DNA of 64,000 nucleotides from Brevibacterium sp. W7.2 (GTDB lineage: Bacteria > Actinomycetota > Actinomycetes > Actinomycetales > Brevibacteriaceae): positions 1,054,001 to 1,118,000 of the forward strand of contig NZ_CP073089.1 in assembly GCF_018137945.1 (NCBI RefSeq), read 5' to 3'. Made by a program: the position numbers and the translations under genes. Numbering within the stretch: the stretch's first letter is position 1; every line of letters begins with the position of its first letter. The notes beneath the pieces were generated by a model. It saw nothing but the letters and a program-made list of their open reading frames with translations, did no database searches and was not told the DNA's origin. Below, one piece after another: positions 50,229-58,985 of this stretch.

Positions 50229-53200
50229 ACGGTCTCGATGCGGGTGATGAGCGCGGGCGACGGGTACAAGTACCTGATGCGCACGATCGCCGCCGCCGAC
50301 GGCGACCGCTCCCTCTCGACCCCGTTGACCAGGTATTACACGGAAGAGGGAACACCACCGGGCACTTGGATCGGGTCGGCCCTTCGCGGCCTCGGAGACG
50401 GGCGGATCGCTCTCGGCGATGAGGTCTCGGAGTCGCAGTTGCAGTTGCTGATCGGGATGGGCCGCGATCCCGTCAGCGGCGACCCGCTCGGGCGGGCCTT
50501 CCCACGGTACGTCTCGGTCGCCGACCGGATCGAGAAGCGCGCCGCCGACCTCGACCCCGGCCTGGGGATGGGTGAGCGTGCCGAGCAGATCAGCCAGATC
50601 GAGGCCGAGGAGATCGAGCGGGGCAACCGCCGTGCGGTCGCGGGGTTCGACTACACGTTCTCGGTGCCGAAGTCCGTCTCCGTGCTGTGGGGCGTGGCCG
50701 ACGCCGGCACGCAGGCCCTGATCGCCCAGGCGCATCACGAGGCGATCGCCGAGGTCGTGAACTTCATGGAGCGCGAGGTCGCCGCGACCCGCACCGGCTA
50801 CACCGCCGCCGACGGCGCGGTCGCCCAGGTCGACGTGACCGGACTGATCGCCACGGCCTTCGATCACTACGACAGCCGCTCCGGGGACCCGCAGCTGCAC
50901 ACTCACGTCGTGATCTCCAACAAGGTCCAGACCGCGTTGGACGGACGATGGCGGTCACTGGATGGCCGCCCGATGCACGCGGCGGTCGTCGCGCTCTCGG
51001 AGCATTACAACGCGGTCCTGGCCGACCGCCTCACCGGCACGCTCGGCGTGGAGTGGGAGGCACGGGATCGGGGCCGGGACCGCAACCCGGCGTGGGAGAT
51101 CACCGGGGTCAGCGAGGAGCTGGTCGAGGAGTTCTCCTCCCGCGCCCGCGATATCGACGCCGAAACCGACCGGCTCATCGCCGCCTACACCGCCGAGCAC
51201 GGCCGCCGGCCCTCCGCACGGACGATCGTGCGCCTGCGCGCCCAGGCCACTCTCGCCACCCGGCCCGAGAAGCAGGTCCATTCCCTGGCCGACCTGACCG
51301 CTGGCTGGCGCGACCGGGCCGGCCAACTGCTGGGTGAGGACGCGACCGGCTGGGCCGGCAGCCTTCTCGCCGAGGCGCAGCAGGTGCGGCCGTTGCGGGC
51401 AGATGATGTGCCATTGGAGGTGATCTCCGAGCTCGGGCAGGCGGTGGTCGAGGTCGTCGGCGAGAAACGCTCGACCTGGCGGCGATGGAACCTGCACTCC
51501 GAAGCGAGCCGGCAGTCGATGGCATGGCGATTCGCGACCGCCAGCGACCGGGAGGCGATCGTGGGGATGATCGCCGATGCCGCCGAGCAGGCCTCACTGC
51601 GGCTGACGCCGCCCGAGCTCGCCACCAGCCCGGCCGCGTTCCGCCGCCCAGACGGCACCAGCGTGTTCCGGCCCCGCCACTCGACCGTGTTCTCCTCCAC
51701 GGTGCTGCTGGAGGCCGAAGACCGTCTCCTGGAACGCTCCCGCACCCTGACCGGCCCGACCGTCGAGGTCGAGACGGTCGAGAAGATCACCGCGAAGCCC
51801 GACCAGGAAGGGCGCCTGCTCGGCGACGACCAGGCCGCAGCGCTCACCCAGATCGCGGTCTCCGGCCGTGTTCTCGACGTGCTGGTCGGCCCGGCAGGTG
51901 CCGGGAAGACCACCGCCATGTCGGCATTGCGGCGGGCATGGGAGAAGCAGCACGGCCACGGGACCGTGGTCGGGCTGGCTCCCTCTGCCGTGGCGGCGCA
52001 GGTCCTCGGCGATGATCTCGGGATCGCGACCGAGAACACGGCGAAGTGGTGGCAGAACCACCTTCTCCGCGGGGAGACGTTCCAGGCCGGGCAGCTCGTC
52101 ATCATCGACGAAGCCAGCCTCGCGGGCACTCTGTCGCTGGAGCGCATCACCGGCCTCGCAGCCGAGACGGGCGCGAAAGTGCTGCTGGTCGGCGACTACG
52201 GACAGCTCCAATCCGTCGATGCGGGCGGGAGCTTCGGGATGCTCGTGGCCGACCGCGACGACGCCCCCGAGCTCGTGGACGTGCACCGCTTCGTCCACGA
52301 ATGGGAGAAGACCGCCTCCCTCGATCTGCGCCACGGCCGCACCCGCGTGATCGACACCTACGCAGGTCACGGCCGCATCAGCGACGGCGATGCCGAGGAC
52401 ATGATCGATGCCGCCTACACCGCTTGGCGTGCCGACCGCGACGCCAGACGGGCCTCGGTGCTGATCGCCGAGACCCGTGAAGACGTGACCGCGCTCAACG
52501 CGAGGGCCCGCGCCGATCTCATCCTGGCCGGGAAGATCAAACCCGGCCGGGAGGTCGCACTGGCCGAGGGCACGTCCGCTGGCGTCGGGGACACGGTCAT
52601 CACCCGCCGCAACGATCGACGCCTGCGCACCGGCACGGGCCGGGGATGGGTGCGCAACGGCGCGCGGTGGCAGGTCACCGACGTGCGCGATGACGGGTCG
52701 ATCACGATCCGCAAGCCCGGCCGCAGGTTCGGGTCGATCGTGCTGCCGGCCGACTACGTGGCCGAGCACGTCGATCTGGGATACGCCGTCACTGCGCATA
52801 GGGCGCAGGGCATCACCGTCGATACCGCGCATGTGCTGGTCGAGCCGTCCTCGACCCGTGAGAACGTCTACGTCGCGATGACCCGCGGCCGCGAGTCCAA
52901 CCACGCCTACGTCGTCCTCGACCGCCCCGACGACCACGCCGCACCGCACCCCTCGGACAACGAGGAAGCCACCGGCCGCTCGGTCCTCTACGGAGTGCTG
53001 CAGCACTCGGGAGCCGAGCTCTCCGCGCACGAGACGATCACCGCCGAGCAGGACCAGTGGGGCTCGATCGCCCAGCTCGCCGCCGAGTACGAAACCATCG
53101 CCGCAGCCGCCCAACACGACCGCTGGGCCGCCCTCATCCGCGACTCGGGCCTGACCGAAGAACAGGCCGACGCCACGCTGGGCTCGGTCGCGTTCGGAGC

Positions 53201-53783
53201 GCTGACTGCCGAGCTGCGCCGCGCCGAGGCCAACCACCACGACGTCGATACGCTCTTCCCGCGCCTGGTGGCTGCTCGCGGCTTCGATGACGCCGAGGAC
53301 ATCGCCAAGGTCATGCATTACCGTCTCGCACGCGCCACCGCCCAGCCGGCCGGGTCGGGGCGCATGAGGAAGACCCCGCGGCTGATCGCCGGCCTCATCC
53401 CGCACGTGCAGGGCCCGATCGCGGCAGACATGCTCCAGGCCTTGACCGAGCGACGAGAGCTGATCGAGACCCGCGCCGACGCGATCCTCGACACCGCCCG
53501 CCAGACCGGCGAACCGTGGACCCAGCCGCTCGGTGACCCGCCGTCCGGTGACCGCGAACAGGCACGCTGGCGACGTGACGCCCGGACCATCGCGGCCTAC
53601 CGCGACCGCTATCAAATCAGCGACGACACCCCACTCGGCCCGGCACCCCAGAGCGCGGCGCAGAAGATTGACCGCGCCCGCGCAGCGGCAGCCATACGTC
53701 GGGTAGCTGCGGATACTCCTCAGACCGGAGACTCTGTCGCCCAACGTTCTGTCAGCGTCAGGAGGCAAGAACGATCCCTGTGA
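50226..53783 (+). CDS. traA: MobF-family relaxase-helicase (TraA-like)
   Basis: This 1185-residue protein has an N-terminal TrwC-type relaxase domain (1-310): catalytic Tyr candidates in TRYYTEEG (35-42) and the metal-binding HxH motif DPQLHTHVVISN near residue 222. The C-terminal AAA/RecD2-like helicase has Walker A GPAGAGKTT near 556, IIDEAS near 622 and GYAVTAHRAQGITVD near 850. It nicks oriT and unwinds the transferred strand. It is far from the secretion genes and on the other strand. The ATG follows GTCCACCTGGTCTGC, a variant of the repeated element motif, with no usual ribosome-binding site. Confidence 0.95.
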   Translation: MTVSMRVMSAGDGYKYLMRTIAAADGDRSLSTPLTRYYTEEGTPPGTWIGSALRGLGDGRIALGDEVSESQLQLLIGMGRDPVSGDPLGRAFPRYVSVADRIEKRAADLDPGLGMGERAEQISQIEAEEIERGNRRAVAGFDYTFSVPKSVSVLWGVADAGTQALIAQAHHEAIAEVVNFMEREVAATRTGYTAADGAVAQVDVTGLIATAFDHYDSRSGDPQLHTHVVISNKVQTALDGRWRSLDGRPMHAAVVALSEHYNAVLADRLTGTLGVEWEARDRGRDRNPAWEITGVSEELVEEFSSRARDIDAETDRLIAAYTAEHGRRPSARTIVRLRAQATLATRPEKQVHSLADLTAGWRDRAGQLLGEDATGWAGSLLAEAQQVRPLRADDVPLEVISELGQAVVEVVGEKRSTWRRWNLHSEASRQSMAWRFATASDREAIVGMIADAAEQASLRLTPPELATSPAAFRRPDGTSVFRPRHSTVFSSTVLLEAEDRLLERSRTLTGPTVEVETVEKITAKPDQEGRLLGDDQAAALTQIAVSGRVLDVLVGPAGAGKTTAMSALRRAWEKQHGHGTVVGLAPSAVAAQVLGDDLGIATENTAKWWQNHLLRGETFQAGQLVIIDEASLAGTLSLERITGLAAETGAKVLLVGDYGQLQSVDAGGSFGMLVADRDDAPELVDVHRFVHEWEKTASLDLRHGRTRVIDTYAGHGRISDGDAEDMIDAAYTAWRADRDARRASVLIAETREDVTALNARARADLILAGKIKPGREVALAEGTSAGVGDTVITRRNDRRLRTGTGRGWVRNGARWQVTDVRDDGSITIRKPGRRFGSIVLPADYVAEHVDLGYAVTAHRAQGITVDTAHVLVEPSSTRENVYVAMTRGRESNHAYVVLDRPDDHAAPHPSDNEEATGRSVLYGVLQHSGAELSAHETITAEQDQWGSIAQLAAEYETIAAAAQHDRWAALIRDSGLTEEQADATLGSVAFGALTAELRRAEANHHDVDTLFPRLVAARGFDDAEDIAKVMHYRLARATAQPAGSGRMRKTPRLIAGLIPHVQGPIAADMLQALTERRELIETRADAILDTARQTGEPWTQPLGDPPSGDREQARWRRDARTIAAYRDRYQISDDTPLGPAPQSAAQKIDRARAAAAIRRVAADTPQTGDSVAQRSVSVRRQERSL

Positions 53784-53945
53784 CATCTGGTGACACTCAC
53801 GCCAGAGGACCTCTTGGCTACAGCCGAAGAGGATAGGATGTGACTCAACCGCATGGCTGCGGCACGCGTAGCTATGACAGCAACTTCGACCTCATGGGCA
53901 CCTCCGTTGAGCGTCTTCAGCTATCCACGGAGGTAACTGTCGGCA
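53784..53945. other. Short non-coding gap before the defence genes
   Basis: No gene is seen in these 162 bases. Base composition drops in GC towards the defence pair, marking a likely acquisition boundary. No clear promoter is recognised. Confidence 0.4.
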
Positions 53946-54830
53946 ATGGCTACGAAGCTCCCAGTTCCTGAGACGATCCTTGAACTCGTCGTAGATCACA
54001 CCGACAGTCTCTTACCATCTGCAACGTTTTGCGCCGGTTTCGAAGATGGAACATGGCGCTCCGATGACCTCAGCGTCGATCTGATCAATTGGGCAGCAGA
54101 TTGGATTCTTCCTACGCAAGAACTGGAAGGGTACAACCACGCTACTGGCACAGCACTGCTCGGGAAGGCTCTCAGTCGTGTCTACGCCACCATTGACTTT
54201 GAGAGAAGAGGAGAAATTGGTGAACTCCTCCTTCACATGATTCTGCGCAAGTTCTATGGAAGTTCGAGACTTATATCCCGGATCTACTTCAAAGACGCTG
54301 CCAACGACACTGTCAAAGGTTTCGACTGTGCCCACATTGTCGATACAGGAGCCTCCGGGGAACTGGAACTCTGGCTTGGCGAATCGAAGCTCTATAAAGA
54401 CAGCTACGGTGCAGCCAGCGCAATATATGATGAGCTGAAGCTACATCTCAGTCGCGACTACCTGCGGTACGAATTTGCCGCCATAACCGACAAGATTCCT
54501 GACGACTATCCTCACCGGGACAAGATCACCGCGCTGTTGTCTCGAAAGACCTCGTTGGACAGAACATTCAAGAGTGTCGTAGTTCCTATCTTCATTTCCT
54601 ATGACAGCGAAGCTGCGGGCAGGCACAAGGAGAGCACTGAGGAGTACCTCGCTGATCTACGAACCGAGGTCATGAACAACTGGAAGAGTCTGCGAGACAG
54701 GTACGAGAACTGGACACTTCCTCGTCAGATCAGGGCACACGTGTTTTTCTTCCCAATGGACACCAAGGCCGAACTCACGTCCGCTTTCGATGGGAGGTTG
54801 AAAGCATGGCAGGCTCTCACGCAGAACTGA
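53946..54830 (+). CDS. hamA: Hachiman defence protein HamA (DUF1837)
   Basis: This 294-residue protein has the order of a DUF1837 protein: ATGTALLGKALSRVYATIDF near 60, GEIGELLLHMILRKFYGSSR near 88, then VKGFDCAHI and ELWLGESKLYKD. The Asp (about residue 125) and the GES-K (about 144-147) give a PD-(D/E)xK-like nuclease signature. HamA acts with the HamB helicase in Hachiman anti-phage defence. The gene is visibly lower in GC than the transfer genes. It overlaps the next gene by 25 bases. Confidence 0.87.
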   Translation: MATKLPVPETILELVVDHTDSLLPSATFCAGFEDGTWRSDDLSVDLINWAADWILPTQELEGYNHATGTALLGKALSRVYATIDFERRGEIGELLLHMILRKFYGSSRLISRIYFKDAANDTVKGFDCAHIVDTGASGELELWLGESKLYKDSYGAASAIYDELKLHLSRDYLRYEFAAITDKIPDDYPHRDKITALLSRKTSLDRTFKSVVVPIFISYDSEAAGRHKESTEEYLADLRTEVMNNWKSLRDRYENWTLPRQIRAHVFFFPMDTKAELTSAFDGRLKAWQALTQN

Positions 54831-56947
54831 CATCTCTGCTACGCGGTGAGGTTGACGACGCGTTTGAGATCCTATCCGATATTGCTGCTTTCACTTCAAT
54901 TAATGGCATCGGATCTGAAAGCACGGATCTTGTAATTCGAGCGCTTGAGAAAATCAGTAGGACGGGACCCGAGGGCGAAATCCTTCGAAGTTTAGCAATG
55001 CTGCACGGACTGTACCCCTATGCCGTTCAAGGTGCAGACCATGACTCTCTTCGGGATGCGGTCATCATGGAAATGAACCGACCCAACCCAGCCTCTGAGA
55101 CCGTCTTCCACCGCATTCAGTCTCAAGTATTTCACCGCCTGGTTGAAGGAGAGAATGTAATTCTCTCGGCGCCAACCAGCTTTGGAAAGAGTGTGGTTAT
55201 AGATGCACTAGTTCAAACTGGCAGGTACAAGAACCTGGTACTCGTGGTTCCTACAATCGCACTTCTGGATGAGACCCGCCGACGCCTCTCCCAATTTCGT
55301 GAGTACAAGATTGTCACCCACCCGAACCAGGAGTTGAGTGAACGCAACATCCTGGTCATGACACAGGAGCGGTTGCTCGCGGTTCCTCAACTCCCTGCGG
55401 TTGATTTCTTCTTCATTGACGAGTTCTACAAGCTTGCGGAGGAGAGCGAAGGCACTCTAGAACAACGCGCATCAATGTTGAATCAGGCATTCTTGCGACT
55501 CGCTAAGACTGGCGCCCAGTTTTACTTTGCGGGTCCAGTCGTGGAGGGCCTCGCATCAGTCCTCCCTTCTAACCTTCGTGCTTCTTTCATCAGAACTGAT
55601 TTCTCCACCGTTGCTGCTGACACCAGAAAACTCAAGGCTTCAAACGACGAAGAACGCCTCGCGATAGTAGCCGAACTGATTGGTTCGTCCTGTGACCCCA
55701 CATTGGTATATTGCCAAAGCCCAGCAAAGACGCGAAAGGTTTTGGAAGCGCTGATCGAACAGCGGTCAAGTGGCGCGACCGTTAGTCGGGGCTTACCGGA
55801 AGTAGCCGAGTGGATCGAAGAGAACTACCATCCGGATTGGATTGTCTCAAGAGCGCTGCGACGTGGAGTGGGTGTGCATCATGGACGCCTTCCTCGTTGG
55901 CTCGCACAAAAGATGGTACAGGGATTCGAAGACGGTGATCTTGACACGCTTGTCTGCACGAACTCTCTGATCGAAGGAGTCAATACCCGAGCAAAACGCA
56001 TCATAATTCTTGATCGCAAAGTTGCTAATAGGGCATACAACTACTTCACATTCGCCAACATACGTGGCCGTGTTGGCAGAATGTTTAAGCATTTCGTGGG
56101 TGAGATCGTGCTCTTTCATGATGCCCCGACGAGAGAGTTTCCCGAGATTGACATTCCTGGAGTCAGCCAAAGCGATATTGCCCCGAGTTCACTACTCGTG
56201 CAGATCGACGAAGGAGATTGGAGCGACGAGACCAGGGAGCGGGTGTCACCTGTATTAGAAGAGTCGGGCCTTAGCCTGAAGGTTCTGCGCTCGATAAAGG
56301 GTGTGGAACCGGAAGCTGCAACCGAGCTTGCGAAGCATATTCGCACGCTGCCCACGTCACGGCTTCAGCCGCTGCAGTGGTCTACTTCCTACCCAAAATG
56401 GGCGGAGCTTCGGGCAGTCTGCGAACTGATATGGAACTACATTCCTCCTTCGTATCATCGTGGGCACGGCGCATACAGCGCGCAGCAACTCGCTTATCAA
56501 GTCAATCAAGCGTCTCTCGTTGAAGGCCGAATGAAGGACATTATCGCGGGGTTTGTTGAGAACGAACATGATCAATCTTCCAGCGTTGACGAGAAGATTG
56601 AGGCGGCGTTCGATTTCGTGCGGTACTGGCTAGACCACAATTTTCCCACTGCGTTGAGGGCGCTCGATGTAGTCGTGAGCGAGATTCTTGAGGAGCGCGG
56701 ATTGGAATCTGGGTCATTCGACGGTTTCGCGGCCCGAGTTGAGAGCATGTTCTCCGCTCCGCATCTCACTACGTTGGAGGAGTACGGCCTGCCTCTTGAG
56801 ATATCGCGACAGTTGGTACGCGGACTTGGGAACTCCCGAAGTCTCGATGAGATGCTTGAAGCAATTCAGGCGTTGCGTGGCACAGAGAGAATACCGCTTA
56901 CTAGTTTTGAACGTTCGCTTCTCGGAGAAGTAGTGGCAACGATTTAG
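54806..56947 (+). CDS. hamB: Hachiman defence helicase HamB
   Basis: This 713-residue superfamily 2 helicase has Walker A LSAPTSFGKS near 119-128, the DEAD-box variant FIDEFYKL near 203, LVVPTIALLDETRRRL between them, RGVGVHHGRLPRWLAQ near 353 and NIRGRVGRMFKH near 421 (arginine finger region). The C-terminal 250 residues are helical and unique to the family. It senses damaged or invading DNA and licenses HamA. Its start lies within the 3' end of hamA with a GGGAGG site, so expression is coupled. GC is low, as in hamA. Confidence 0.9.
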   Translation: MAGSHAELTSLLRGEVDDAFEILSDIAAFTSINGIGSESTDLVIRALEKISRTGPEGEILRSLAMLHGLYPYAVQGADHDSLRDAVIMEMNRPNPASETVFHRIQSQVFHRLVEGENVILSAPTSFGKSVVIDALVQTGRYKNLVLVVPTIALLDETRRRLSQFREYKIVTHPNQELSERNILVMTQERLLAVPQLPAVDFFFIDEFYKLAEESEGTLEQRASMLNQAFLRLAKTGAQFYFAGPVVEGLASVLPSNLRASFIRTDFSTVAADTRKLKASNDEERLAIVAELIGSSCDPTLVYCQSPAKTRKVLEALIEQRSSGATVSRGLPEVAEWIEENYHPDWIVSRALRRGVGVHHGRLPRWLAQKMVQGFEDGDLDTLVCTNSLIEGVNTRAKRIIILDRKVANRAYNYFTFANIRGRVGRMFKHFVGEIVLFHDAPTREFPEIDIPGVSQSDIAPSSLLVQIDEGDWSDETRERVSPVLEESGLSLKVLRSIKGVEPEAATELAKHIRTLPTSRLQPLQWSTSYPKWAELRAVCELIWNYIPPSYHRGHGAYSAQQLAYQVNQASLVEGRMKDIIAGFVENEHDQSSSVDEKIEAAFDFVRYWLDHNFPTALRALDVVVSEILEERGLESGSFDGFAARVESMFSAPHLTTLEEYGLPLEISRQLVRGLGNSRSLDEMLEAIQALRGTERIPLTSFERSLLGEVVATI

Positions 56948-57060
56948 TTTCCGCTGCACTCAACCCATCAACCGAGTGAAGGGCACCTCTGCCGGGATGA
57001 CTGCGCTCCACAGAGACGGCTTCTCGCCCGTGTGGTCTCGACGTTTTCAGCGTGGCGATC

Positions 57061-58074
57061 CTAGAACTGACGAATTGTCGGCAACCCGAAAGAAGCGGGC
57101 TCCTGAGTCTCGAACGGCCGATAGGCTGCCTGGCGGTTCAGCAGCCGGCCTGGATCATCCAGCGAATCCAGCAGGGCGGTCACGTCCGCGGTATCGGTGA
57201 TGATCTCGGCGCGTCCGCGCTTGATGAGCTCATGCGGACCCGCACTCGCCGCCGACGTGACCGGGCCGGGGACCGCTCCGACGGCGCGGCTATGCCGGTG
57301 GGCTTCTGTTGCCACCAGCAGCGATCCCGACCGGAAGCCTGCCTCTGGGATCACCGTCGCGCCCGAGAGCGCACCCAGCAGACGGGCGCGGGCCATGAAC
57401 CGCCACCGGGTCGGCGTCGCCCCCGGAGGAGCCTCGCTGGCCAGCACCCCCAGATCGCCGATCCGGGCCAGCAGGTCCGAGTTCCCGCGCGGGTAGGGAC
57501 GGTCAATGCCGCCGGCCAGTACCGCGATCGTGCCTCCACCGTCGGCGAGTGCCGACCGGTGTGCTGCGGCGTCGATGCCGTAGGCGCCGCCGGCGACGAT
57601 GGTGCGCTCCTGTTGGGCCAGGTCTCCGGCGAGATGCCCGGCGACCTGGACGCCGTACTCGCTGGCCGCCCGGGAGCCGGTCATCGTGACCCGATCCGTG
57701 AGAGCGCCTGCGAGGAAGGAGGTCGCCCCGCGTGTCCACAGCAGGTACGGGGCGCGGGAGCCGAGGTCGTTGAGCGCGTGCGGCCAGTCCGTATCGGTCG
57801 GGATGAGCGTGGACATACCGGCTCGTTCCGCCTCCGCAACTCGTGCCGAGATGTCGCCCTCAATGCGCGGGGCGACGCGGTTGAGCCAGGCGATCGCATC
57901 GGCGCGGTTCATCTCCGGCACCGCGGCCTGGTCGTCTTCGAGCAGCCGGAGCGTCTCGACCCCGCCGAGTCGGTGCAGGATGCGGCCGGTGGCCGCGTCG
58001 TCAGGCTCGGCGATCATCGACAGCATCATCCGTGCCTGCCGCTCACCCTTCGCCTGCTCTGCCAGCTTCGCCAT
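57061..58074 (-). CDS. dprA: DprA-like DNA-processing protein
   Basis: This 337-residue Rossmann-fold protein has VTMTGSRAASEYG near residue 150, IVAGGAYGIDAAAH near 175, LAGGIDRPYPRGN near 205 and GVLASEAPPGATP near 225, the DprA signature set. An N-terminal helical domain precedes them and a winged-helix-like tail follows. DprA loads RecA on incoming single-stranded DNA. Copies on mobile elements may help establish transferred DNA or protect against defence. ATG 58074 is chosen; the upstream leader carries a GTGCACCTT variant of the repeated motif. Confidence 0.9.
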   Translation of the reverse strand: MAKLAEQAKGERQARMMLSMIAEPDDAATGRILHRLGGVETLRLLEDDQAAVPEMNRADAIAWLNRVAPRIEGDISARVAEAERAGMSTLIPTDTDWPHALNDLGSRAPYLLWTRGATSFLAGALTDRVTMTGSRAASEYGVQVAGHLAGDLAQQERTIVAGGAYGIDAAAHRSALADGGGTIAVLAGGIDRPYPRGNSDLLARIGDLGVLASEAPPGATPTRWRFMARARLLGALSGATVIPEAGFRSGSLLVATEAHRHSRAVGAVPGPVTSAASAGPHELIKRGRAEIITDTADVTALLDSLDDPGRLLNRQAAYRPFETQEPASFGLPTIRQF

Positions 58075-58104
58075 GATCTGTGTCCCTTCCCAGACGGTCA
58101 CCGG

Positions 58105-58114
58105 CAAGGTGCAC
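58105..58114 (-). repeat. GTGCACCTTG motif, copy upstream of dprA
   Basis: GTGCACCTTG on the minus strand, 31 bases before the dprA start at 58074. Confidence 0.4.
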
Positions 58115-58146
58115 CGCCAGCGACCGAGCACGGCCCGCGGGGGCTA

Positions 58147-58226
58147 CCGCGCGTCGTACGCGCGGCGTAGAGTGAGAAGCACAGAGGCAGATTCGCCCCT
58201 CACCATGTAGGCCCCCTTTTGGGGCC
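58147..58226. promoter_or_regulatory. Two short dyads between dprA and the small plus-strand genes
   Basis: The perfect inverted repeat CCGCGCGT-CGT-ACGCGCGG lies at 58147-58165, and a GGCCCC-CTTTT-GGGGCC hairpin at 58210-58226. They occupy the divergent gap between dprA and the 58284 gene. The first could be an operator, the second an attenuator or short terminator. No protein is coded here. Confidence 0.45.
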
Positions 58227-58283
58227 GTCCTTCGGGACACTCCACACGTACTGCCTCATCACAGTTGCGTGCTTGGAGGCATC

Positions 58284-58649
58284 ATGTTCCGACTCATCTG
58301 GTTCGCCAGCATCCATATCCGCGTCTTCATGCGCCGCCGGATGCCGACCAACATCGTGCTCGACAAGGTCCGCACCCGTCGCGGCCTCAAGTGGGGCATC
58401 CCGGCGATGCTGCTCGCGATCCCGTACCTCTACGCCGCGAGCCTACTGACCGTCATCATCCGTGACGGCGGGCCGGGCTGGCTCAACCTCATCGTGCTGG
58501 TCGCGATCTGGTCGGGGCTCAAGTTGCTCTGGATCGGCCCCGTCAGCCTGGTTCTGCTTGCCCGCGTGCGCATCCACGAGCACACCGAGCGGCGCACGGA
58601 GCGTAACTCTCGGGAGCACGTTATCGCCGAACCGACGGTCTCGGCGTAG
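58284..58649 (+). CDS. Two-helix membrane protein, hypothetical
   Basis: This 121-residue protein has a basic N-terminus (VFMRRRMPTNIVLDKVRTRR), then two membrane helices (about 41-62 and 70-92) and a charged C-terminal tail (EHTERRTERNSREH). No known family is recognised. The start at 58284 has GGAGG just before it. It is followed after 9 bases by another small gene, and both look like conserved accessory genes of the element. Confidence 0.65.
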   Translation: MFRLIWFASIHIRVFMRRRMPTNIVLDKVRTRRGLKWGIPAMLLAIPYLYAASLLTVIIRDGGPGWLNLIVLVAIWSGLKLLWIGPVSLVLLARVRIHEHTERRTERNSREHVIAEPTVSA

Positions 58650-58658
58650 GAGTGCACG

Positions 58659-58895
58659 ATGGGTAAGTACGTGAAGAAGACCTCGCGGCGTCGGTACGAC
58701 GAACGACATTTCTCTATCAGGGCGGTGCATCGCGAACCACCCGATCTGCACAAGCTGTCGGAGATGCTGATCCGTCTCACGTTGCAGGAGATCGGAGAAT
58801 CACGAGCCAGTCGTCGCGCCGAAGAGGTTCCCGAGACCTACCGAGAACCCACCCCCGCCGAAACAAGAAACGAGCACAGACCGCCGCAGGCCTGA
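58659..58895 (+). CDS. Small basic protein, hypothetical
   Basis: This 78-residue soluble protein has a basic N-terminus (GKYVKKTSRRRYDERHF), one predicted amphipathic helix (DLHKLSEMLIRLTLQEIGES) and a charged disordered tail. It lies nine bases after the membrane protein gene, with GGAG upstream. No family or motif is recognised. Confidence 0.6.
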   Translation: MGKYVKKTSRRRYDERHFSIRAVHREPPDLHKLSEMLIRLTLQEIGESRASRRAEEVPETYREPTPAETRNEHRPPQA

Positions 58896-58919
58896 TCACC
58901 CCGGTCATCGGGATCAGCA

Positions 58920-58954
58920 TTCGCGCCTGTCGCTCACGAAGCGGCAGGCGCGAA
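58920..58954. terminator. Hairpin terminator between convergent genes
   Basis: Arms of 14 bases (58920-58933 and 58941-58954) around TTCGCGCCTGTCGC pair with one G-T wobble and a 7-base loop. The hairpin lies between the small plus-strand genes and the convergent replacement ABC-F gene. It lacks a T-run but is placed to terminate both. Confidence 0.6.
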
Positions 58955-58985
58955 CCTCTGTCTGCGGGGCGGGAGCCCTGGCCCG

